From JAYEIA01 sp964472505 (GTDB lineage: Bacteria; Bacteroidota; Bacteroidia; Bacteroidales; JAADGE01), in contig CAYYQW010000129.1 in assembly GCA_964472505.1 (NCBI GenBank), positions 1-6,909 of the forward strand: a stretch of DNA of 6,909 nt. The letters are read 5' to 3'. Made by a program: the position numbers and the translations under genes. Shown here in pieces: positions 1 through 6,379 of this stretch (its first letter is position 1; the number at the start of each line of letters is the position of its first letter). The notes under the pieces were generated by a model. It was not told where the DNA came from, did not search any database, and saw nothing but the letters and a program-made list of their open reading frames with translations.

Positions 1-21
1 AATTACTAAGCTGTTTTAATA

Positions 22-39
22 TCCGATTATATATTCGGA
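22..39. repeat. imperfect 18-base palindrome in the upstream non-coding region
   Basis: The bases TCCGATTATATATTCGGA read nearly the same on both strands, with one mismatched pair at 27/34. It could be a small hairpin, the end of an upstream transcript, or a protein-binding site. Nothing else in 1-186 is recognisable as a gene. The region is AT-rich and non-coding as far as I can see, with only a weak CCC/GGG pairing near 97-115 followed by a T-run. Confidence 0.3.
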
Positions 40-186
40 ACAGATTAAAAGCCAATTACACCGTTTTTCAAACTTAAGAAATGGTATTACCAACAGTTCC
101 CCTTAAATAAATTGGGTATTTTTTGAACAAACAAAAACACAGAAATCAACATACTACCCTATTAAGAAAAAAAAATTAAAAAATAC

Positions 187-217
187 TTGCATTCTATTTT
201 TAGAGATCATATCTTTG
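187..217 (+). promoter_or_regulatory. Bacteroidetes-type promoter of the tetR operon
   Basis: TTG at 187-189 is followed, after 20 bases, by TATCTTTG at 210-217. This matches the known Bacteroides housekeeping promoter consensus (TTG in the -33 region, a spacer of about 19-21, then TAnnTTTG in the -7 region). Transcription would start near 222-226 and leave a leader of roughly 25-30 bases before the ATG at 252. The last bases of the -7 element lie inside the palindrome at 216-233, so a bound repressor would block the polymerase directly. Confidence 0.65.
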
Positions 218-233
218 ACCAAACGTTCAGTCA
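216..233. promoter_or_regulatory. probable TetR-family operator (palindrome)
   Basis: TGACCAAACGTTCAGTCA is an 18-base inverted repeat with 14 of 18 positions symmetric: the outer TGAC/GTCA arms and the central AACGTT are perfect, and only the two steps between them break symmetry. The size and form suit a TetR dimer site. It overlaps the -7 element and lies 18 bases upstream of the TetR start codon, the usual layout for autorepression. No second copy was seen in the window. That this particular protein binds it is inference from position. Confidence 0.6.
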
Positions 234-251
234 TAAAATATTTTTTAAAAA

Positions 252-851
252 ATGGCACCTCGTACAGAAGAACAATTTGAAAATATACGTTTGGAAAAAC
301 GCAGCTTAATATTACAAGCTGCATTGAAGCTGTTTGCCGAATATGGCTATCACAATTGTCCCGTCGCAAAAATTGCCAAAGAAGCAGGCATCTCTAAAGG
401 ATTGATATACAACTACTTCTCAGGAAAACAAGACCTCCTGAATGCCTTAACGGAAGATGCGACACGCAAAATTATGAAATCTTTTGACCCTAACCGAGAC
501 GGAATACTAACACAAGAAGAATTCTTTTATTTTTTGGATAAGCTTACCGAAAACATCTTGAAGAATCTTGACTACTGGCAATTTTATGTATCGGTTTTAA
601 GCCAAAGTCATGTGGCGGAATTAATTGAACAAGATACAGAAACCGACCAAAACAAATATGCTCAAATGCTTACGGATTTTTTTAAAAATTCCGGTTGTGC
701 AGACCCCGAAGGCGAGATGCTCATTTTTGCCATGATGCTCAAAGGCACGCTGATGACTTTTTTATTATCGCCTAAAGCATTTCCCTTGGAATATGCCATG
801 AATAAAATAAAACAAATGTATAATAATAAACTATCCGAAAATAATAATTAA
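252..851 (+). CDS. TetR/AcrR-family transcriptional regulator with an EF-hand-like loop
   Basis: This is a 199-residue DNA-binding repressor candidate of typical TetR length. The N-terminal helix-turn-helix domain covers about residues 17-65, with the core IAKEAGISKGLIYNYFSGKQ, the usual TetR recognition helix followed by the Y-Y/F-F-K signature. The all-helical C-terminal part (about 70-190) should bind a ligand and dimerise. Its ligand cannot be read from sequence. Residues 79-90 (DPNRDGILTQEE) fit the canonical EF-hand calcium loop: D1, N3, D5, G6, hydrophobic L8, T9, E12. They are flanked by helix-forming segments and followed by FF. This is unusual in the family and may be either a real calcium site or a chance linker. 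The ATG at 252 lies just behind the promoter and operator. The gene ends 4 bases before the LolA-like gene, so the two are almost certainly co-transcribed, and it probably represses its own operon. Confidence 0.93.
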   Translation: MAPRTEEQFENIRLEKRSLILQAALKLFAEYGYHNCPVAKIAKEAGISKGLIYNYFSGKQDLLNALTEDATRKIMKSFDPNRDGILTQEEFFYFLDKLTENILKNLDYWQFYVSVLSQSHVAELIEQDTETDQNKYAQMLTDFFKNSGCADPEGEMLIFAMMLKGTLMTFLLSPKAFPLEYAMNKIKQMYNNKLSENNN

Positions 852-855
852 AGCC

Positions 856-1620
856 ATGAAACGAATCATTACAATTCTCACATTAAGCATAACATTAGCC
901 GGCATGTCAAATGCTCAGAATGCAAGTGAAATAGTAAAAAAAGCAGAAGACAAAATGCTGGGCGAATCCAATTACTCCGAAATGACCATGACCATAGTCA
1001 GGCCGCGCTGGGAACGTGAAGTCTCATTCAAAAGCCTTTCCAAAGGAAAAGAATATTCCATGACCTTGGTTACGGCTCCGGCCAAAGAACAAGGGCAGAC
1101 TTTTATGAAGCGCCAAAACGACCTTTGGAGTTGGAATCCGAGTATCAGCCGCTTGGTAAAAATGCCGCCCTCCATGATGTCGCAGGGCTGGATGGGCTCT
1201 GATTTTTCGAATGATGACGTACTGCAGGAAACATCTTTCAGTAAAGATTTTAATCACAAGATTTTAGGCTCCGAAAAGATCGACGGACATGACTGCCACA
1301 AAATAGAGCTTACACCCAAACAAAGCAAAACCGTAATTTGGGGAAAAATTATTGTGTGGATAAGCAAACATGATTTTCTGATGCTGAAAACCCGCTATTT
1401 TGATGATGAAAATTTTCCGGTAAAAACAGAAATCGCTTCCGATGTTGAAATAATGGACGGTCGAGAAATACCAACAAAATTTACCCTGATACCCGAAGAA
1501 GAGCCGGATCACAAAACCATTGTTAAAATGAATAAAATTAAATTTGATGTTAACGTAAGCAGCTCATTTTTTTCGCAACAGAATATGAAAAAAGGCAGTG
1601 CGCTTAAGTTTCCGCAGTAA
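856..1620 (+). CDS. LolA-like outer membrane lipoprotein-sorting protein, secreted
   Basis: This 254-residue protein begins with a Sec signal peptide: KR at 2-3, a hydrophobic stretch at about 4-17, and a likely cut after SNA at 20, before Q21. There is no lipobox cysteine, so it should be soluble in the periplasm. The mature part matches the LolA-like family annotated 'outer membrane lipoprotein-sorting protein'. I recognise the hallmark region around 93-121, with LWSWNP, then PPSMM, then GWMGSDFSNDD. The later strands (about 135-230) fit the half-barrel fold that cradles a lipid or acyl chain. Its location between a TetR gene and two FtsX-type permeases suggests it carries a lipid, lipoprotein or other hydrophobic cargo received from the inner-membrane exporter. 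The real substrate is unknown, and it is not the classical LolA of the core pathway. It starts 4 bases after the tetR stop with no separate promoter visible. Confidence 0.85.
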   Translation: MKRIITILTLSITLAGMSNAQNASEIVKKAEDKMLGESNYSEMTMTIVRPRWEREVSFKSLSKGKEYSMTLVTAPAKEQGQTFMKRQNDLWSWNPSISRLVKMPPSMMSQGWMGSDFSNDDVLQETSFSKDFNHKILGSEKIDGHDCHKIELTPKQSKTVIWGKIIVWISKHDFLMLKTRYFDDENFPVKTEIASDVEIMDGREIPTKFTLIPEEEPDHKTIVKMNKIKFDVNVSSSFFSQQNMKKGSALKFPQ

Positions 1621-1681
1621 ACTTTATAAAAGCGGCCATTCTGTTCTGTGATAATTAAAAATACATAAATGCAGCTCACAA

Positions 1682-1723
1682 TAAATTTGAAAAACGAATA
1701 TGAATCGCAGCTATTTGGCCAAA
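1682..1723 (+). promoter_or_regulatory. weak secondary promoter candidate and small palindrome in the gap before the permeases
   Basis: The 168-base gap between the LolA-like gene and the first permease contains TAAATTTG at 1682-1689. This fits the Bacteroidetes -7 consensus, but no convincing TTG lies 19-21 bases upstream. A perfect 10-base palindrome, TTTGGCCAAA, lies at 1714-1723. Either element might give the permeases their own control, or both may be chance in AT-rich DNA. No hairpin followed by a T-run was seen, so read-through from the upstream genes is plausible. Confidence 0.25.
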
Positions 1724-1788
1724 AGGCGGGATAAAACAGCAATAAACAAGAAATAACAGACAATAGAAAACCAAAGAAATACGGAACA

Positions 1789-3231
1789 ATGAAAAAATAC
1801 TTAATCATAGCTTGGCGAAACCTGAGAAGGAACAAAAGCCGAACAATAATCACAATTTCCGCCGTGGCATTTGCTACTTTCTTTGCGATTGTCATGCGCT
1901 CATTTCAGCTTGGCTCCTATGACAATATGATTAATAATTTCGTGGAAATGTACTCAGGTTTTATAACGGTTGAACATCCGCGCTACGGCGATGAACCAAG
2001 CTTGGAAAACAGTCTGATACAATCTGACGAAACGGAGAATAAAATACTAAACACACCCAATGTAGAGGATATACAAGCCAAAATATCCTACTTTTCCTTA
2101 GCTTCTTATCAAAAACAAACCAAAGGCACTATGATAAGCGGTATAAATCCGGAAAAGCAGGATAAATCAGCCAAACTTTCCGAAAAAATTGTAAAATATC
2201 GGATTACGGAAAATAATTTGTCGGATTTGCAAAAACTGCTCACTGAAGAAAGCCGAAAAGCGGCCGAGAAAAATCTAAACAACTCATACGCAAGAGCAGA
2301 CCTCTTGCTAAAAGCTTTAAAAACAGAGCCGGAAAACAAGGAATTGGCAGAAAAAATCAAAACAATAACAGCCTACCCCGGGCAATATATAAAGCCGGGA
2401 GACAAAGGCGTGATTCTGGGCGACCGCTTAGCACGTTATCTTAAAATAAACACCGGCGACACACTCGTACTTATCGGCACGGGCTACCGGGCAAGCACTG
2501 CCGCCGGAAAATTCCCCGTACGCGGCATCATAAAAATCCCAAACCCGAAATTAGACGGACGAATGATTTACGCTTCTCTGCGCACTGTCCAAAATTACCT
2601 GTCGGCCTATTATACGGATCCGGAAAGCGGCGAAAAAAAATATCTGCTGAGCAGCTACGCGTTGGTATTAAATGATAAATCGGAAGAGGCAATTATTGAA
2701 ACAAAAAAACAGGTAGCCGAGAAATTAAATAAAGAAGCATTTGCCGTTAAAACCTGGAAAGAAAGCAATAAAGAGTTGGCACAACAAATAGAATCCGATG
2801 ACAAAAGCGGACAAATGATAATGGGCGTACTTTATTTAGTCATTGCTTTCGGAGTATTCGGCACCGTACTGATGATGACCGCCGAACGCAAACGCGAAAT
2901 GGGCGTTATGATTGCCATTGGAATGAAAAAAATCAAACTCACACTAATGATTGCTTTCGAGTTACTTTTTCTCGGGCTCATCGGTGTGCTGTCGGGAATT
3001 TTGCTGAGCAGTCCGCTTATAGTCATCGGACATCTTTATCCCATACGCTTTAGCGGCGACATGGCAGACATAATGATTCAAATGGGCTTTGAACCCATAA
3101 TGCCGATGGCTTGGTTTGATTTTTATGTTTTCAACCAGATTTATGTAGTCATGATTATTGTAGTTTTGGTAAGCTTTTATCCTATGGCTGCCATACGAAA
3201 ACTGAAAGTTTCCGATGCTCTGAGAGCATAA
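1789..3231 (+). CDS. ABC transporter permease, FtsX/MacB type (first of pair)
   Basis: This 480-residue inner-membrane protein has the MacB/LolC-E layout: a cytoplasmic N-terminal stretch (AWRNLRRNKSRT, 8-19), TM1 at about 20-37, a large periplasmic domain (about 38-340), then TM2 about 342-364, TM3 about 384-413 and TM4 about 451-467. The FtsX signature follows TM2 (ERKREMGVMIAIGMKK, 366-381), and the tail RKLKVSDALRA is the usual family ending. The periplasmic domain shows the GINP motif (118-121) and the segment GVILGDRLARYLKINTGD (207-224). Between them lies a highly charged, helical insert of about 65 residues (131-197) that looks partly TPR-like around ALKTEPENKEL. Such permeases use ATP hydrolysed by a LolD-like partner to drive export through periplasmic movement (mechanotransmission). 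They would act with the LolA-like protein upstream and the paralogue 47 bases downstream. The partner ATPase is absent from the window. Confidence 0.9.
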   Translation: MKKYLIIAWRNLRRNKSRTIITISAVAFATFFAIVMRSFQLGSYDNMINNFVEMYSGFITVEHPRYGDEPSLENSLIQSDETENKILNTPNVEDIQAKISYFSLASYQKQTKGTMISGINPEKQDKSAKLSEKIVKYRITENNLSDLQKLLTEESRKAAEKNLNNSYARADLLLKALKTEPENKELAEKIKTITAYPGQYIKPGDKGVILGDRLARYLKINTGDTLVLIGTGYRASTAAGKFPVRGIIKIPNPKLDGRMIYASLRTVQNYLSAYYTDPESGEKKYLLSSYALVLNDKSEEAIIETKKQVAEKLNKEAFAVKTWKESNKELAQQIESDDKSGQMIMGVLYLVIAFGVFGTVLMMTAERKREMGVMIAIGMKKIKLTLMIAFELLFLGLIGVLSGILLSSPLIVIGHLYPIRFSGDMADIMIQMGFEPIMPMAWFDFYVFNQIYVVMIIVVLVSFYPMAAIRKLKVSDALRA

Positions 3232-3278
3232 GCACTCAAAAAACAGAAAGATTAAAAAAATAAAAAACACTATCAATT

Positions 3279-4712
3279 ATGATTTGGTCAATCGCTTGGA
3301 AAAATGTACTGAGAAACAAACTCAGAAGTTCAGTAGTAATGGCGGCCGTTACCATTGGCATACTGGCCGGCGCCTTTACCGTTGCCGTAATTACGGGAAT
3401 GGCCGAAGACCGGACGAATGCACTGATAGCCAACGAATCATCGCACATTCAGATACACCATTCAAAATTCACGGCTAATCATGAACCGGAATATCGCATT
3501 AAAAAAACGGAAAAAATTGAGAAAGCCCTCAAGACGCAGGAAAGTTTCAAAAACCTAACGAAACGTACGGTGATTAATGCCATGGCGTCTTCAAGTTCAG
3601 GCAGCAATGCGGCCGTTTTTATCAACGGAATTAATCCCGAACAGGAAAAACAAGTTACCGATATCCATAAACACCTAAACGATACGGCAGGAAGCTATTT
3701 TGATGTGAGTTTTTCCAATCCGGCAGTTATTGGTGAAGCACTTGCCGAAAACTTAAAAATGAACCGTTTTCGTTTCAGTGAGGGCTCCTATCAGTTTCTG
3801 AAGCAAAAAGAAATCCCAGATGACATAATATCCAAGCTTAAAAGTCTTGAAGATGTAAATTTCAGAAGGTATTACAACTTTAAAGACAGCATAAAAAGCC
3901 TTATAGGTGAAGAAGCTTTTGAGCAAAATGAATATTTCATAAAAGAATCGGCCGAGTATTTCAGACAAAACGGCAAAGTCATCTTTACATTTATGGATAA
4001 AGAAGGCCATCAAACCGGCGCTGTTTTCAGAATCTGCGGAATATATAAAACCGACAATACCGGCTTTGATGCCATGAATGTTTTTGTGAGAAACAAAGAC
4101 TTGGAACGTCTCAGCGGATACACCCTCAACCAACCGCACGAAATTGCCGTGCTTCTCGACGATAAATCAAAAAGCAAAGCACTGACTGAAGACTTACAAA
4201 AGCAATTTCCCGAGCTTTCCGTTCGCAGTTGGCAGAAAATAAATCCGGAAGTAGGCTTCCTTTCCGAATATTTGGATTTTTACAACTACTTTATTGTAGG
4301 CCTAATATTGGCAGCCCTTGCTTTCGGAATTATTAACACCATGCTTATGGCCATTATGGAGCGTACAAAAGAGCTCGGAATGTTGGCGGCCGTTGGCATG
4401 AACAAAAAACGCCGGTTTTTTATGATAATGTTGGAAACCATTTTTCTGACTTTGGTGGGAGCTGTAATCGGTATTGGACTAAATGCACTTATTCTCACCC
4501 AATTGAGTGAAACCGGAATAGATTTTTCCAAACAAATGGCCGAAGGCATGGAATCTTTGGGCTACAGTGCCGTGATGTATCCTAAGATTTATCCGGCTCA
4601 ATATATCGGAATCATTATTTTGGTAATTCTTACGGCCATTTTATCATCCATATACCCGGCCGTAAAAGCGTTACGATTAAACCCGGCCGATGCCATTCGC
4701 AGCGATGCATAA
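3279..4712 (+). CDS. ABC transporter permease, FtsX/MacB type (second of pair)
   Basis: This 477-residue paralogue of the preceding gene has the same four-helix layout. AWKNVLRNKLRSS (6-18) leads into TM1 (about 18-38), followed by a periplasmic domain up to about 330, TM2 about 335-358, the FtsX signature ERTKELGMLAAVGMNKK (361-377), TM3 about 382-406 and TM4 about 441-460. The tail has NPADAIR (468-474). The periplasmic domain repeats the GINP motif (117-120) and IGEALAENLK (151-160). It then carries an extra charged helical segment of about 65 residues (163-230) before NGKVIFTFMD. The insert sits after the IGEALA motif, whereas the insert of the first permease sits before the equivalent motif, so the two inserts probably arose separately. 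The two proteins most likely form a heterodimer like LolC/LolE. The stop codon is shared with the first base pairs of a downstream hairpin repeat (from 4711), yet the C-terminus looks complete. Confidence 0.9.
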   Translation: MIWSIAWKNVLRNKLRSSVVMAAVTIGILAGAFTVAVITGMAEDRTNALIANESSHIQIHHSKFTANHEPEYRIKKTEKIEKALKTQESFKNLTKRTVINAMASSSSGSNAAVFINGINPEQEKQVTDIHKHLNDTAGSYFDVSFSNPAVIGEALAENLKMNRFRFSEGSYQFLKQKEIPDDIISKLKSLEDVNFRRYYNFKDSIKSLIGEEAFEQNEYFIKESAEYFRQNGKVIFTFMDKEGHQTGAVFRICGIYKTDNTGFDAMNVFVRNKDLERLSGYTLNQPHEIAVLLDDKSKSKALTEDLQKQFPELSVRSWQKINPEVGFLSEYLDFYNYFIVGLILAALAFGIINTMLMAIMERTKELGMLAAVGMNKKRRFFMIMLETIFLTLVGAVIGIGLNALILTQLSETGIDFSKQMAEGMESLGYSAVMYPKIYPAQYIGIIILVILTAILSSIYPAVKALRLNPADAIRSDA

Positions 4713-4773
4713 TCGAAGAATTAGGCTGATTTTTTCGATTCAAATCGAAGAATTAGACTTAAATTTTCGATTT
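4711..4773. repeat. two tandem 30-base hairpin repeats before the DUF4143 gene
   Basis: Copy 1 (4711-4740) and copy 2 (4743-4772) agree at 26 of 30 positions with a 32-base period. Both begin with AATCGAAGAATTAG and end in TTTTCGATT. Each is itself an inverted repeat: AATCGAA 4711-4717 pairs with TTCGATT 4734-4740, and AAATCGAA 4742-4749 pairs with TTCGATTT 4766-4773, each extended by a G-T pair and one or two A-T pairs. The first copy starts inside the stop codon of the second permease. The hairpins may end the permease transcript, regulate the ATPase gene, or be the left end of an inserted unit. TATATTTG at 4788-4795 is a possible -7 element for the ATPase gene, but it would give an almost leaderless message. 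Confidence 0.8.
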
Positions 4774-4805
4774 TGATATATTTCCCATATATTTGGAATA
4801 AAAAA

Positions 4806-5930
4806 ATGATACAAAGAACCATTACAAAAGACATATTAAGCAAATTTGGCAAAGGTAAAGCTATTCTTATCTTTGGGCCGCGCCAAGTGGGCAAAACAAC
4901 ACTATTGTCTGTTTTATCAAAAGGGATTGAGTCGGAAATTCTCTTACTGAACGGAGACAATACCGATGTTCAAAACCTCTTTGAAAATGTCAATACAACA
5001 AAACTCAAAGCCATAATCGGTAAATACAAATATCTGTTTATTGATGAAGGGCAAAGAATTAAAAACATAGGTCTATCTGTCAAAATTGTAACCGATAATT
5101 TTAAAGATGTTCAAGTGGTGGCTACCGGCTCTTCTTCATTTGAGTTGGCCAACCAAATAAATGAGCCGCTTACGGGCAGAAAATACGAATATTATCTGTA
5201 TCCCCTATCTTATGGCGAATTGGTGTCGCACAGCAATTTTTTAAATGAGCACAGAGAATTAGAAAACCGTATAATTTTTGGCAACTATCCGGAAATAGTT
5301 ACCGAAGATACGGAGCGAATAAACTTATTAAAATCGCTCACAACCAGCTATTTATATAAAGATTTATTAAATTATGAAGGCATACAAAAGTCCTCCGTTT
5401 TAATGAAGCTTTTACAGGCACTTGCGCTCCAAATCGGAAGTGAAGTATCTTACAACGAATTAGCACAAATCGTGGGTATTGATAAAGAAACAGTTGAAAA
5501 ATACATACGCTTGCTGGAACAAAGTTTCGTAATATTCAAACTGCCGGCTCTCAGCAGAAATTTACGTAACGAATTAAAGAAAAGCAAAAAAATATATTTC
5601 TACGATACCGGCATCCGAAACGCAGTTCTCGGAAACTTCAACAACTTAGAATTAAGAACAGATAAAGCTGCGCTTTGGGAAAATTTCATTATTGCCGAAA
5701 GAATGAAATATTTAAGCTACCGTCAATTCTACGGCCAACGTTATTTTTGGCGCACCCACAATCAGGCTGAAATTGATTATATTGAAGAAATTGACGGCCA
5801 ATTCAAAGCTTTTGAAATCAAATACAATCCAAAGAAAAAAGTCAAGCTTCCGGAATCGTTCAAGAAGGCCTACCCCGGCAGTTCATTTTATGTGATTAAT
5901 AAGGACAATTATTATGAATTTCTAATATAG
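4806..5930 (+). CDS. AAA family ATPase with DUF4143 (nuclease-like) C-terminal domain
   Basis: This 374-residue protein begins at the ATG at 4806. An in-frame TTG at 4773 lies inside the upstream hairpin and would add 11 unrelated residues, so it is rejected. The N-terminal AAA_14-type P-loop domain (about 1-140) has Walker A GPRQVGKTT (24-32), Walker B YLFIDE with D80-E81, and ATGSSSFEL (107-115). The family box LTGRKYEYYLYPLSYGE follows at 122-138. A middle segment (about 200-275) looks like a winged helix (VSYNELAQIVGIDKETVEKYIRLLE in part). The C-terminal part carries an apparent PD-(D/E)XK-like pattern: EID at 322-324 and FEIKY at 336-340 (E337, K339). The biological role of DUF4143 ATPases is not settled. 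They are common accessory genes, often in many copies per genome. It is not an ABC ATPase: there is no LSGGQ signature, so it does not supply the missing partner of the permeases. The next gene starts 7 bases after the stop, so the two are likely co-transcribed. Confidence 0.9.
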   Translation: MIQRTITKDILSKFGKGKAILIFGPRQVGKTTLLSVLSKGIESEILLLNGDNTDVQNLFENVNTTKLKAIIGKYKYLFIDEGQRIKNIGLSVKIVTDNFKDVQVVATGSSSFELANQINEPLTGRKYEYYLYPLSYGELVSHSNFLNEHRELENRIIFGNYPEIVTEDTERINLLKSLTTSYLYKDLLNYEGIQKSSVLMKLLQALALQIGSEVSYNELAQIVGIDKETVEKYIRLLEQSFVIFKLPALSRNLRNELKKSKKIYFYDTGIRNAVLGNFNNLELRTDKAALWENFIIAERMKYLSYRQFYGQRYFWRTHNQAEIDYIEEIDGQFKAFEIKYNPKKKVKLPESFKKAYPGSSFYVINKDNYYEFLI

Positions 5931-5937
5931 AATTAAA

Positions 5938-6351
5938 ATGGATAGAAAAAAGCAAACTAAAGTTTATGATTTAGAAGATCGCCTAATTGATTTTGCAATA
6001 AGAATAAGCGAACTTGCCGATATATTGCCCAAAGGCGGATTGGGGAAATACATCACAAATCAGATGATAAGAAGCGGGGCATCTCCTGCTTTAAACTATG
6101 GTGAAGCACAAAGTGCCGAATCAGTTAAAGACTTTGTACATAAACTAAAAATCGTATTAAAAGAATTACGCGAAACATATATTTGCCTGAAGATTATTCA
6201 ACGTAAACCTTTGATCAAACCGATCACAAGATTAGACTCAATAATCAAAGAAAACAATGAATTAATTTCGATTTTCGTAAGGAGTATTGAAACAGCAAAG
6301 AAAAATGAGCAAATAAAAAGAGTAAATAAAAACAGAATGAATGATGAATAA
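5938..6351 (+). CDS. four-helix-bundle protein of the 23S rRNA intervening-sequence (S23) family
   Basis: This 137-residue, helix-rich basic protein has the S23/TIGR02436-type core: QMIRSGASPALNYGEAQSAE (42-61), then KDFVHKLKIVLKELRET (64-80) and ICLKII (82-87). These match the family pattern of an RSxxSxxxNxxEA turn followed by KDFxxKLxxxLKExxE. Helices are predicted at about 12-30, 37-61, 62-88 and 98-123, with a lysine/arginine-rich tail. Relatives are encoded in intervening sequences of 23S rRNA genes, and the accessory protein Avd of diversity-generating retroelements shares the fold. The usual assumption is nucleic-acid binding, but the molecular role is unproven. No rRNA sequence, reverse transcriptase or variable repeat is visible here. 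It starts 7 bases after the DUF4143 gene, and its last codons are followed within 30 bases by the tandem repeat array, so the protein and the repeats may be functionally linked. Confidence 0.88.
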   Translation: MDRKKQTKVYDLEDRLIDFAIRISELADILPKGGLGKYITNQMIRSGASPALNYGEAQSAESVKDFVHKLKIVLKELRETYICLKIIQRKPLIKPITRLDSIIKENNELISIFVRSIETAKKNEQIKRVNKNRMNDE

Positions 6352-6379
6352 TAAAATTACGAAGTAAATACCGATAAAT

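Noticed and set aside
69..76. Minus-strand -7 motif (TAAGTTTG) suggesting a divergent promoter
   Set aside because: No TTG at a suitable distance and no gene visible leftwards within the window.
154..369. Small minus-strand reading frame over the tetR promoter and start
   Set aside because: It overlaps the promoter, the operator and the TetR helix-turn-helix coding region. Its composition looks like a frame shadow.
1509..1895. Minus-strand reading frame spanning the gap between the LolA-like gene and the first permease
   Set aside because: It overlaps both well-supported genes, and its product is low-complexity hydrophobic/aromatic sequence typical of antisense to lysine- and glutamate-rich AT-rich coding DNA.
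4773..4805. TTG start for the DUF4143 protein adding 11 residues
   Set aside because: It lies in the hairpin repeat, the extra residues do not fit the family, and the ATG at 4806 gives the usual beginning just before the P-loop region.
4806..5930. DUF4143 ATPase as the missing ATPase of the permease pair
   Set aside because: It has a P-loop but lacks the ABC signature motif and has a nuclease-like C-terminal region.
4806..6351. Diversity-generating retroelement or retron suggested by the Avd-like fold
   Set aside because: There is no reverse transcriptase, template/variable repeat pair or target gene in the window.
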